A stretch of 64,000 nt of DNA. It comes from Brevundimonas sp. Root1279. GTDB taxonomy: Bacteria > Pseudomonadota > Alphaproteobacteria > Caulobacterales > Caulobacteraceae. The notes beneath the pieces were generated by a model, which saw only the letters and a list, made by a program, of their open reading frames with translations, was not told the origin of the DNA and did not search any database. The DNA lies in the NCBI RefSeq assembly GCF_001425945.1, contig NZ_LMEB01000006.1:310001-374000 (forward strand), written 5' to 3'. A program made the translations under genes and the position numbers. This document shows, piece after piece, positions 41,706-50,061 of this stretch. How positions within the stretch are numbered: the stretch's first letter is position 1; each line of letters begins with the position of its first letter.

Positions 41706-42371
41706 TTACTCCGAAGCGGGCGCCGGAAGCGACGGTTGCGATGCTTGTCCGGCCACGCGACGTTCGCGGCGATGCTCGCGCATCTCCTGTCGGCCGGCGC
41801 GGCGCTCTTCAGCGGTCAGATAGCCGTCGCGATCGGCGTCCAGGCGGGTGAAAGCCTCGGCGGCCTTGGCCTGAGCCTCGGCGATGTCCACCGGTCCGCG
41901 TGCGTCCATGCGGGCGCCCATCCGCTCCGGACCACCGCGTCGGTGGGCGCGATGCCCGCGCTGGCCGCGATGCTCGCCCCGAGCCTCGCCCCGAGCCTCG
42001 CCCCCGGCATCGCCACGCGCTTCACGGGCGGCGTCGAACTCAGCGCGGGTGACCGAGCCGTCGTCATTGGCGTCCATGCGATCAAAGCGCAGGGCGGCGT
42101 GTTCCGCGCGGCGAGCCTCGCCGGCGGCCCGGAACTCCGCCGGGGTCACCGAGCCGTCGCGGTCGACGTCGGCGACCGCCAGACGATCGACCCGGGCCTG
42201 GACGAACTCCGCCTGGCTGAGGCGCTGGTCGCCGTCGGCGTCTGCGCGCACGCGGTCCGGACGATCCTGAGCGACGGCGGTCGACGCGGGCTCGGCCCGA
42301 GCGAACGCAAGACCGCCCGCCACGGCGGCGATGAGGGCGGCGGCGCCGCCAGCCAGAATGGCCTTGTTCAT
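41706..42371 (-). CDS. Exported EF-hand protein with His/Arg-rich linker
   Basis: This 221-aa protein has a signal peptide (1-25) and four EF-hand loops of DxDxDG type: DADGDQRLSQAE, DVDRDGSVTPAE, DANDDGSVTRAE and DADRDGYLTAEE. The third and fourth are separated by a repetitive linker (GEARGEARGEHRGQRGHRAHRRGG-like, about 123-150) rich in His and Arg. It should bind calcium in the periplasm. Its stop is 4 nt from the sigma-factor start, so it heads the sigma/anti-sigma/CnrX-like operon. A His-rich linker could add transition-metal binding (inference). Confidence 0.82.
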   Translation of the reverse strand: MNKAILAGGAAALIAAVAGGLAFARAEPASTAVAQDRPDRVRADADGDQRLSQAEFVQARVDRLAVADVDRDGSVTPAEFRAAGEARRAEHAALRFDRMDANDDGSVTRAEFDAAREARGDAGGEARGEARGEHRGQRGHRAHRRGGPERMGARMDARGPVDIAEAQAKAAEAFTRLDADRDGYLTAEERRAGRQEMREHRRERRVAGQASQPSLPAPASE

Positions 42372-42438
42372 TCGTTGATCTCCACAGCCGCCGAACGCGG
42401 CCAGTCACGTCCCTGTCGAAGATCAAACGCCGGTCGCT

Positions 42439-45324
42439 TCACTCTCCGTCGCTGCCCGGAACCGGGGCGGGCGGGAGCGCTGTCTCGAAGGCGGTGCGGG
42501 CGGCCGTGCGCACCTCGCTCAGGCGGGCGCGCAGGGCGTCGAAGTCATCGAGGCCGGCGGCCTGGGCCAGCCGGTCGCGGAAGCGCTCGGGCTCGTCTTC
42601 CGGATTGGGCCGGTCGTCGAAGGCGGCGCCGAGGATCTGGCTCAGCGACTGCTGCAGCCGCCAGGCCTCCGCCAGATCCGGGTCATCGGCCAGGGCCTCA
42701 AGGGTGGACACGGTCAGGGGGCCGCCCGTCGCGGCCTTGGCCAACTGGCCGACCTGGGCCACGAATTCGGCGTCCACCTGACCGCCGGGGGCCAGCTTCA
42801 GGTCCCAGTCGCCCTGCCCCGGCCGCTCGCGGGCCATCAGGTCGCGCATGCGGCGGGCGTCGGCGGCGACGTCCACGCCGGGCCTCGGACGGCGCAGGAT
42901 GCCCTCGAGCGCCGCGGCGGCGCGGGCCCCGAAGGCGGGATCGTCAGCCCAGACGATGCGGGCCCGTGTCAGGGCCATAAACTCCCAGGTGTCGGCCTCC
43001 TGGGCGTAATACTCCTCGACCGCCGAAAGCCGCAGCGACACCGGCCCCTTGGCCGCGCCGGGACGCAGCCGCATGTCGACCTCGTAGAGGCCGCCCTCGG
43101 CCGTGTGCGCCGAAAGGGCCGCGATCAGCCGCTGGGTGAAGCGGGAATAGAACACCCCGGGGGCCCAGCCCTTGCCGTCGGAGACGACGTCGGCCGGGGC
43201 GTCGTAGACGGTCATCAGGTCGAGGTCGGAGCTGGCCGTCATCTCGCGCGAGCCGGCCTTGCCGAGGGCCACCACGGCGACGGCGCCGCCCGGCAGGGCC
43301 CCGCCCTGGCGCACGGTCTCGGCCATGGCGGCGGGGGCCAGGGCGGCCAGGCAGGCGTCGGCGATGGCCGTGTAGGCCCGGCCGGCGGCCTCGGGCCCGG
43401 CGCGGCCGGTCAGGGTCTGGACGCCGATGCGGAACATCTGCTCGCGGTGAACGCGGCGCACGACGTTGAGGGCCGCCTCGAAGTCCGGGGCGGCGGCCGT
43501 ATCCTCCAGCATCTGGTCGGTGACGCCGGAGTCTTCCTCGATGCCTCGGGCGAAGCGGGCGTCGAGCATGCTGTCCAGCGCCGCCGGATAACGGCCCAGC
43601 GTCCGGGCCAGGCGCGGGGCGAAAGCCATGACCCCGACGACGAGGTCGAACAGCTTCGGCTGGGCCAGGAACAGGGCCTGGACCTGCACGCCGGCGCTGA
43701 GGCCTGAAAAGAAGACGGCGAAGCGGCGGAAGGCGGCGTCCGCGGCGCCGGTCTCGGCCACGGCGGTCAGCAGGCGCGGCGCCAGACGGGTGAACAGCTC
43801 GCGTCCCCGCGCCGTCCGGGTGGCGGGGATGCGGCCGTGGTGCCAGCTGCGGATGGTGTCGGCGGCCATGGCCGGGTCGGAGAAACCCATCCGCTCCAAG
43901 GTGGCCAGGGTCTCCGGATCGTTCTCGACGCCGGTGAAGACCAGCGAGCCGTAGGGCGAAGACAGCGCCTCCTCACCCTCGAAGAGCTCGCCGTAGCGCC
44001 GGTTGACCCCCACCAGCACAGCCTCGACGCCGGCGTCGAAGGCGGCCAGGTCGCCCTCGCCGGCCAGGGCGGCGACGGCGGCCCGACGGACGGGATCGGC
44101 GGGGAGGATGTGGGTCTGCTCATCGTCGAGCATCTGCACCCGGTGCTCCAGCCCGCGCAGCTCGACATAGGCGGCGGTCAGCTCGGCGCAGGCCTCGGCG
44201 GTCACATGGCCGGCGTCGCGCAGCAGGGCCAAGGCCTCGATGGTGCGCGGGTTGCGCAGGGCCGGGTCGCGGCCGCCGAGGATCAGCTGCTGGGTCTGGG
44301 CGAAGAACTCGATCTCGCGGATGCCGCCGCGCCCGAGCTTGAGGTTGGCGCCGGCCGCCTCCAGGCCCTCGCCCGTCTTGTGGACATGGATCTGGCGCTT
44401 GATCGACTGGATGTCGAGGATGGCCGGGAAGTCGAGGCTGCGCCGCCAGATGAAGGGGGTCAGGGCCTTGAGGAAGTCGGCGCCCGCCGCCGCGTCGCCG
44501 ACCACCGGTCGGGCCTTGATGAAGGCGGCGCGCTCCCAGTTCTGGCCCACGCCCTCGTAGTAGGCGAGCGCAAAGGGCACGGCGACGACGGGCGGGGTCG
44601 AGGACGGGTCCGGGCGCAGCCGCAGGTCGACGCGGAAGACATAGCCGTCGCCGGTGCGCTCCTGCATCAAGGTAGCGAAGGCCTGGGCGGCGCGGTCGGC
44701 GAAGCGCTGCGGCTCGATGCCCTCGGCCAGGGCCGGGATCAGCGCGTCCGGCTCCCAGAACAGGCTGATGTCGATGTCGGAGGAGTAGTTGAGCTCGAAA
44801 GCGCCGTGCTTGCCCATGGCGAGGCCGAACAGGCCGGGAATGGGGCCGCGCGGATCGTCGGCGAGGCTCAGCAGCTTGCCGCGCTCGCGCTGATCGTGGG
44901 CGACGGCGCGCAGAGCGGCCTGGGCCGAGGCGTCGGCGAAGCGGCTGAGGGCGCCGGTGACCTGATCGAGGTCCCAGCCGCCGCCGAGATCGGCCAGCGC
45001 GGTCAGCAGGTGCAGCTCGCCCTTCAGCCGGCGCAGCGGGACCCTGGCGTCGTCGACGCCGCCCTCCAGGCCGTCGGTGTCGGCGAGCACGGCGGTCAAA
45101 CGGGCGTCGGGCCCCTCTTCGAGGAGGGCGCGCAGCCGGTCGGGCCAGCGGCGGGCGAGGCCGAACAGATAGGGCGAAGCGGCGAACACCGGCGCGAGGG
45201 CGGGCCAATGGGCGTCGAGCAGCGGCGACCAGCCCCCCTCCCCGGCCGCCTCGGACAGGCGTTCGCGGGCGCGCTCGGCGGCGTTGGCGTCGACCACGGG
45301 CCCGCACGGTTGAAGCGCGCTCAT
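42439..45324 (-). CDS. glnE: Bifunctional glutamine synthetase adenylyltransferase/adenylyl-removing enzyme
   Basis: GlnE adenylylates and de-adenylylates glutamine synthetase in response to PII. The 961-aa frame has the two nucleotidyltransferase halves: the N-terminal half with YSSDIDISLFW (about 188-198), LRLRPDPSSTPPVV and GRGGIREIEFFAQ; the C-terminal half with SSDLDLMTVYD, DMRLRPGAAKGPVS and APGGQVDAEFVAQ. Length is normal. Its start overlaps the GNAT stop by 4 nt, placing it at the end of a GNAT/two-component transcript, an unusual setting for nitrogen control. Confidence 0.95.
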   Translation of the reverse strand: MSALQPCGPVVDANAAERARERLSEAAGEGGWSPLLDAHWPALAPVFAASPYLFGLARRWPDRLRALLEEGPDARLTAVLADTDGLEGGVDDARVPLRRLKGELHLLTALADLGGGWDLDQVTGALSRFADASAQAALRAVAHDQRERGKLLSLADDPRGPIPGLFGLAMGKHGAFELNYSSDIDISLFWEPDALIPALAEGIEPQRFADRAAQAFATLMQERTGDGYVFRVDLRLRPDPSSTPPVVAVPFALAYYEGVGQNWERAAFIKARPVVGDAAAGADFLKALTPFIWRRSLDFPAILDIQSIKRQIHVHKTGEGLEAAGANLKLGRGGIREIEFFAQTQQLILGGRDPALRNPRTIEALALLRDAGHVTAEACAELTAAYVELRGLEHRVQMLDDEQTHILPADPVRRAAVAALAGEGDLAAFDAGVEAVLVGVNRRYGELFEGEEALSSPYGSLVFTGVENDPETLATLERMGFSDPAMAADTIRSWHHGRIPATRTARGRELFTRLAPRLLTAVAETGAADAAFRRFAVFFSGLSAGVQVQALFLAQPKLFDLVVGVMAFAPRLARTLGRYPAALDSMLDARFARGIEEDSGVTDQMLEDTAAAPDFEAALNVVRRVHREQMFRIGVQTLTGRAGPEAAGRAYTAIADACLAALAPAAMAETVRQGGALPGGAVAVVALGKAGSREMTASSDLDLMTVYDAPADVVSDGKGWAPGVFYSRFTQRLIAALSAHTAEGGLYEVDMRLRPGAAKGPVSLRLSAVEEYYAQEADTWEFMALTRARIVWADDPAFGARAAAALEGILRRPRPGVDVAADARRMRDLMARERPGQGDWDLKLAPGGQVDAEFVAQVGQLAKAATGGPLTVSTLEALADDPDLAEAWRLQQSLSQILGAAFDDRPNPEDEPERFRDRLAQAAGLDDFDALRARLSEVRTAARTAFETALPPAPVPGSDGE

Positions 45325-45755
45325 GGCGCCCGCCGCATGTGGATCAGCGGATAGGGTCGCCCTGCGTCGTCGAGCGGCGAGCGGCCGAACGGGGCGAAGC
45401 CGAGCCGCACGTAGAAGCCGATGGCCCTGGGGTTCTGCTCGTTGACGTCGACGGTCAGGCCACCCGGATGTTGCGAGGCCGCCTTTTCGATCAAGCTGCG
45501 CCCGACGCCGCGGCCGTGGGCCTCCGGATCGACGAACAGGGCCGCGACGTGGCCGCCGTTCATCGCCATGAAGCCCAGCGGACGGTCGGCTTCGTCCACC
45601 GCCACCCAGGTGATCAGCGACGGCAGGTGGCGCTGCACCTGGACGTCGATGGCGGTCAGGTCGGCGACGCTGAGGAACTCATGGGTGGCGTGGACCGCGG
45701 CGCGCCAGATCGCCAGATTGCGGGCGTCGTCGTCAGGGCGCGGCCGGCGGATCAT
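45321..45755 (-). CDS. GNAT-family N-acetyltransferase
   Basis: This 144-aa acetyltransferase has the acetyl-CoA motif VDPEAHGRGVGRSLIEKA (about 77-94) and the C-terminal NPRAIGFYVRLGFAPFGRS. It matches the YhbS/YjaB-like group with an N-terminal RPRPDDDARNLAIWR opening. It overlaps both the kinase gene upstream and glnE downstream by 4 nt. The substrate is unknown. Confidence 0.9.
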   Translation of the reverse strand: MIRRPRPDDDARNLAIWRAAVHATHEFLSVADLTAIDVQVQRHLPSLITWVAVDEADRPLGFMAMNGGHVAALFVDPEAHGRGVGRSLIEKAASQHPGGLTVDVNEQNPRAIGFYVRLGFAPFGRSPLDDAGRPYPLIHMRRAP

Positions 45756-47161
45756 CCCGCGGCCGGGGGAATGACCAGCGCCACCCGCAGGCCGGGGCCG
45801 AACCCGCCGTAGGCGCCGGGGCCCTCGTCCAGCTGGACGCGGCCGCCATGGGCCTCGAGCACGGCTACGACCAGCGACAGGCCGAGTCCCGAGCCGGCCT
45901 CGGAGCGGCTGTTGTCGAGGCGGACGAAGCGCTGGATGACGCGGTCGCGGTCGGCCTCGGGCACGCCGGGGCCGGTGTCGGTGACCGAGAACTCGATCTC
46001 GCCCGAGCTACGGCGGCGGGCGCGCAGCATGACCGCCCCGCCGGCGGGCGTGTACTTGATCGCGTTGTCGATGACGTTTGCGAGCGCCTGGGCCAGGAAG
46101 GGCTGGTTGGCCTCGACCATCAGGCCGCGCTCGATCTCGGCCGAGAATTCGATGCCCTTGTCCTCGGACGCCGGCTCGTAGAGCTCGGCCATGTCGGCGG
46201 CGAGATCCGCGGCGTCGAACAGAGCCGGATCGGGCGTGTGGCCCGCCGCCGCCTGGAGCCGGGCGATGGCCAGGACGGTGTTGAAGGTCTTCAGCAGGTT
46301 GTCGGCTTCGTCGAGCGCGATCTGCAGGGCGTCGACGCCGTTGATCTTGCCCGCTTCGGCGTCGATCAGCGCCACCTCCAGCTTGGCCCGCATGCGGGTC
46401 AGCGGCGAGCGCAGGTCGTGAGCGATGGCGTCGCCGGCGTGGCGGATCGAGGCCATCGAGCCTTCCAGCCGGTCCAGCATGGTGTTCAACCCCTGGCCCA
46501 GCTCGTCCAGTTCGTCGCCGGAGCCGCGCACCGGGGCCCGCGCCTTGAGGTCGCCGTCCTGCACCGCCGTGACCACCCGGTTGAGCCGGCCCATCGAGCG
46601 TTCGAGGTTGCGGCTGACCAGCAGACCGCCGCCCAGTCCGAGCAGCAGGACGATGCCCATCGAACCCCAGAGCGCCTGCGTCAGGCGGCCGAGGTAGCGC
46701 TCGGTGTCGCCCAGCGAGCGGCCGACGAACAGCATCTCGCCGCCGGACAGCTTCACCTGCACCCCACGCACCTGCGGTCGCGTCACCCGCCCCTCGGCGT
46801 CGGTGTCGGTGAAGGGGAAGGTGATCCACTGCCGTTGACCGGACATGGTCTCGATCGGCGACTGGCTGAGGCTGCCCGTGGTGGTGCGCCCCTGCTTGTC
46901 GAGCAGCAGGTACAGGAAGGTGCTGCGCGTCAGCGAGCGGTCGATCAAGGCCCGGTTCAGGGCGTCGAAGCCGCGTGCGTCATAGATGCCGACGAGATCC
47001 TGCATCTCGCCGCGCACCTCGCGCTCGGCGTTGACCCGCGCCTCGGAGGCGGAGGCGAAATAGACATAGGCCAGGATGGCGCTGGCCGCGGCGGCGAACA
47101 GCGCAAGGAAGAGCAGCGTCAGCCGGAAGGGCGTTCGGCGGAGGAGAGAGGGCAGGCGCAT
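45752..47161 (-). CDS. Sensor histidine kinase (HAMP, EnvZ/QseC-like layout)
   Basis: This 469-aa kinase has two transmembrane helices (about 14-35 and 163-185) bounding a periplasmic domain, a HAMP domain (about 183-236) and HisKA with His248 (AIAHDLRSPLTRM). The HATPase domain shows NVIDNAIKYT, DTGPGV and GSGLGLSL. It lies 3 nt after its response-regulator gene. A Do-family protease gene is just upstream of both, so an envelope-stress input is plausible. Confidence 0.92.
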   Translation of the reverse strand: MRLPSLLRRTPFRLTLLFLALFAAAASAILAYVYFASASEARVNAEREVRGEMQDLVGIYDARGFDALNRALIDRSLTRSTFLYLLLDKQGRTTTGSLSQSPIETMSGQRQWITFPFTDTDAEGRVTRPQVRGVQVKLSGGEMLFVGRSLGDTERYLGRLTQALWGSMGIVLLLGLGGGLLVSRNLERSMGRLNRVVTAVQDGDLKARAPVRGSGDELDELGQGLNTMLDRLEGSMASIRHAGDAIAHDLRSPLTRMRAKLEVALIDAEAGKINGVDALQIALDEADNLLKTFNTVLAIARLQAAAGHTPDPALFDAADLAADMAELYEPASEDKGIEFSAEIERGLMVEANQPFLAQALANVIDNAIKYTPAGGAVMLRARRRSSGEIEFSVTDTGPGVPEADRDRVIQRFVRLDNSRSEAGSGLGLSLVVAVLEAHGGRVQLDEGPGAYGGFGPGLRVALVIPPAAG

Positions 47162-47164
47162 CGC

Positions 47165-47836
47165 TTAGGCTTCTAAGCGATACCCCGCCCCGCGCACCGT
47201 CTGCAGCATGGCCTTGTCGAAGCCCTTGTCGATCTTGGCGCGCAGGCGGCTGATGTGGACGTCGATGACGTTGGTCTGAGGGTCGAAGTGATACTCCCAG
47301 ACCTTCTCCAGCAGCATGGTGCGGGTCACCGACTGGCCGGCGTGGCGCATCAGGAACTCGAGCAGCTGGAACTCGCGCGGCTGGAGGTCGATCTCCTTGC
47401 CTTCGCGGTGCACGGTGCGGGCGATGAGGTTCATCTCCAGGTCGCCGACCTTGAGCATGGTGGCGACCGAGCCGGTTTCGCGGCGGCGGGCGAGGGCCTC
47501 GACGCGGGCGATCAGCTCGGAAAAGGCGTAGGGCTTGACGAGGTAGTCGTCGGCGCCGGCCTTGAGACCCATGACACGGTCCTCGACCTCGCCCAGGGCG
47601 GACAGGAACAGCACCGGGGTCTGGTCGCCGTCCTTGCGCAGGGTCTCGACCATGCCGATGCCGTCCAGGCGGGGCATCATGCGGTCGACCACATAGACGT
47701 CGTAGCCCCCCTTTTGGGCCTCCAGCAGACCAAAGGCGCCGTCGACGGCGTGGGTCGGCTCGTGACCGGCCTCGGTCAGGCCCCGGACCATGGCGGTCGC
47801 GGCTTCAGCGTCGTCCTCGACCACCAGAATTCGCAT
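47165..47836 (-). CDS. OmpR-family response regulator
   Basis: This 223-aa regulator has a receiver domain with the acidic pocket E7/D8/D9, phosphoacceptor Asp51 (VVDRMMPRLDG) and Lys101 (LVKPYAF). A C-terminal winged helix follows (LQPREFQLLEFLMRHAGQSVTRTMLLEKVWEY...NVIDVHISRLRAKID). It is the partner of the kinase 3 nt downstream. The 88-nt gap to the protease gene upstream may hold its promoter. Confidence 0.93.
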   Translation of the reverse strand: MRILVVEDDAEAATAMVRGLTEAGHEPTHAVDGAFGLLEAQKGGYDVYVVDRMMPRLDGIGMVETLRKDGDQTPVLFLSALGEVEDRVMGLKAGADDYLVKPYAFSELIARVEALARRRETGSVATMLKVGDLEMNLIARTVHREGKEIDLQPREFQLLEFLMRHAGQSVTRTMLLEKVWEYHFDPQTNVIDVHISRLRAKIDKGFDKAMLQTVRGAGYRLEA

Positions 47837-47924
47837 CGATCAGTCCCCCATAACGAGAATCGCCGCCGATGTTAGCGCATCGGCGGCGATCAAGGCAGTT
47901 AAGCGTTGTTCAGGTTCAGAAAGC

Positions 47925-49457
47925 TCATTCGTCGAACTTTAGCGGCACCACGACCGTGCCCTGAGGGGTGCGGACGAAGAGGCCCACGCTGGGTCGGCCC
48001 GAGCGCTTGACCGCCTCGACGGCGGCGCGGACGTCGGCCGGGGTCGAGACATTGCGGTTGTCGACGCGGGTGATCACCAGGCCCGGCACGAGGCCCAGGC
48101 TGGAGGCGGGGGTGCCACGCTCGACGCCGGTGACGAGGACGCCGGTGACGTCCTCCGGCACATCGTAGCGAGAGCGCAGCGCCGGGGTCAGGGCGGAGAC
48201 CGTCAGACCCTCGACCGTCTCGCCCTGCGGCGTGGCCGGCTGGCCCGGAACGCGCGGCGTGGCGCCGCCATCCTGCTGGGCGTTGAGTTCGGTTTCCGAC
48301 GGGCGGGTGCCCGAGCGGACCTCCAGGTTGCGGCGGCGGCCGTCGCGGAGGACCTCTAGGCGGATGGTGTCGCCGGGGCGGGCGCGGCCGACCTCACGGG
48401 TGGCTTCCGTGCTGTTCTCGACGGCGCGGCCGTTGACCGACACCAGCAGGTCGCCGATCTCGACGCCGGCGCGATCCGCCGGGCCGTCGGGGGTGATGGT
48501 GTCGACGTAGGCGCCCTTGAAGTCGCGCGGCTGGCCGAGCGATTCCCAGACCTCCGGCGAGAAGGTGCGCAGGCCCAGGCCGACGTAGCCGCGGGCGATG
48601 CTTTCGCCGCGCATCAGCCGGTCGGTGATCGGCTTGGCGACCGAAGCCGGGATGGCGAAGCCGATGCCGACCGAGCCGCCGGTCTCGGAATAGATCGACG
48701 AGTTCACGCCGATGACGCGACCGTAGATGTCGAAGGTCGGGCCGCCCGAGTTGCCGCGGTTGATGGCGGCGTCGATCTGCAGATAGTCGACATAGGCGCT
48801 GTCGACGCCGCGGCCCATGGCCGAGACGATGCCCGCTGTGGCCGTGCCGCCGAGGCCGAACGGATTGCCGACGGCGATGACCCAGTCGCCGACGCGGGGC
48901 TGGGCCTGTTCCTCGAAGGAGACGAACGGGAAGTCCGTGCCCTCGACCTTGATTACGGCCAGGTCGGTGGCCTCGTCGCGGCCGACGACGCGAGCCGGCA
49001 GCTCGCGCTCGTCCGCCAGGCGGACGGTGATTTCGACCGCGTCGGCGACCACGTGGTTGTTGGTGACGATGTAGCCGTCGGCGGAAACGAAGAAGCCGGA
49101 GCCGGCGCCCAGGGCGGTGGCGCCTTCGTCCTCCTCGGCGCCCTCCTCGCCTTCCGGCAGCGGGATGGCGGGCAGGCCGGGGATCAACTGCATCGAGCGC
49201 GGGCGCTGGATGCGCGACTTGACGTCGATCTGCACCACGGCCGGGGCGACCTGCTGGAAGATGTCGGCGAAGCTGAGCGGCGCGCCCTGCGGCGGAGCGA
49301 AGGCGAGGCCGCCGTTGTTCGGGGTCAGGCGGCCCGAGGCGCCGGCCACGGGGCCGGCCTCGGCCGCAGGCCAGTCGATCACGCCTCCGGCCGTCGCGGC
49401 CGCGGCCACGGTGAGGCCGGCGACGGCCCCGAGCATGAACTCCTTGCGCTTCAGCAT
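47925..49457 (-). CDS. Do-family (DegP/DegQ/HtrA) periplasmic serine endopeptidase
   Basis: This 510-aa periplasmic protease/chaperone has an N-terminal export signal (about 1-35), a trypsin-like domain with His135 (TNNHVV), Asp165 (ATDLAVIKV) and Ser237 (RGNSGGP), and two PDZ domains (about 300-385 and 420-505). The ATG at 49457 is chosen over the longer frame from 49493 because it opens the signal sequence. An acidic insertion (EGEEGAEEDEG) lies in the LA loop. It sits between the ccm operon and a two-component system. A palindrome lies upstream. Confidence 0.92.
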   Translation of the reverse strand: MLKRKEFMLGAVAGLTVAAAATAGGVIDWPAAEAGPVAGASGRLTPNNGGLAFAPPQGAPLSFADIFQQVAPAVVQIDVKSRIQRPRSMQLIPGLPAIPLPEGEEGAEEDEGATALGAGSGFFVSADGYIVTNNHVVADAVEITVRLADERELPARVVGRDEATDLAVIKVEGTDFPFVSFEEQAQPRVGDWVIAVGNPFGLGGTATAGIVSAMGRGVDSAYVDYLQIDAAINRGNSGGPTFDIYGRVIGVNSSIYSETGGSVGIGFAIPASVAKPITDRLMRGESIARGYVGLGLRTFSPEVWESLGQPRDFKGAYVDTITPDGPADRAGVEIGDLLVSVNGRAVENSTEATREVGRARPGDTIRLEVLRDGRRRNLEVRSGTRPSETELNAQQDGGATPRVPGQPATPQGETVEGLTVSALTPALRSRYDVPEDVTGVLVTGVERGTPASSLGLVPGLVITRVDNRNVSTPADVRAAVEAVKRSGRPSVGLFVRTPQGTVVVPLKFDE

Positions 49458-49479
49458 GGGCGTCGAATGATCCTTTTGT

Positions 49480-49496
49480 CGGATGCGGCGCATCCG
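49480..49496 (-). promoter_or_regulatory. 8-bp palindrome upstream of the Do protease
   Basis: CGGATGCG and CGCATCCG flank a single base, giving a perfect 17-bp dyad centred about 31 nt before the protease ATG. It could be an operator or form a small leader hairpin. I cannot match it to a known regulator site. Confidence 0.35.
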
Positions 49497-49569
49497 GTGA
49501 GTCCGTTCAATATAAGGGTCTGAACGGCCATGACCAACGCTGATGCGCGATCAAGGCTCCAGCCGGACG

Positions 49570-50061
49570 TCAGTCGTCAGACGGCTTTGCGTCAGCATCG
49601 GGGCGATGCGCGCTTCCGGACACGATATCGGCGAGCCGGGCCTCTTCCTCGGCCGTCAGGGGCTCGGTTTCGACCCGGCGGCGACGGGCGAGCAGCAGCA
49701 GAAAGGCGCCCACGGCCAGCAGAGCGGCCAGGGGGCCGAACCACAGCAGCCAGGTGCCGGCGCGGACCGGAGGCTTGAACAGCACGAAGTCGCCGTAGCG
49801 GCGCACGAGGTCCTGTTTGATCTCCGCGTCGCTGCGGCCGGTGGCGATTTCCTCGCGGACGAGCCGGCGCATGTCGGCGGCGATCATCGCCGGGCTGTCG
49901 GCGATGGCCTCGTGCTGGCAGACGACGCAGCGGATGTCGGCGAACAGGGCCTTGGCGCGCGCCTCCTGGGCGGCGTCGGGCAGCGGCCGGTCTGCGATCG
50001 GCGCCGGTTCGGCGGCCATCAGGCCGACGGCGGCAAGGGCGATCAGCAAGGCGCGCTTCAC
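49570..50061 (-). CDS. ccmH: Cytochrome c-type biogenesis protein CcmH
   Basis: This 163-aa thioredoxin-like partner in system I cytochrome c maturation reduces apocytochrome c. It has a signal sequence (1-17), the active-site motif IRCVVCQ (Cys45, Cys48) and a C-terminal transmembrane helix (about 107-128, LLWFGPLAALLAVGAFLLLL). The start is GTG 50061, overlapping the ccmF stop (GTGA). It is the last gene of the ccmI-ccmE-ccmF-ccmH run. The ccmG/dsbE gene often placed between ccmF and ccmH is absent here. Confidence 0.92.
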   Translation of the reverse strand: MKRALLIALAAVGLMAAEPAPIADRPLPDAAQEARAKALFADIRCVVCQHEAIADSPAMIAADMRRLVREEIATGRSDAEIKQDLVRRYGDFVLFKPPVRAGTWLLWFGPLAALLAVGAFLLLLARRRRVETEPLTAEEEARLADIVSGSAHRPDADAKPSDD

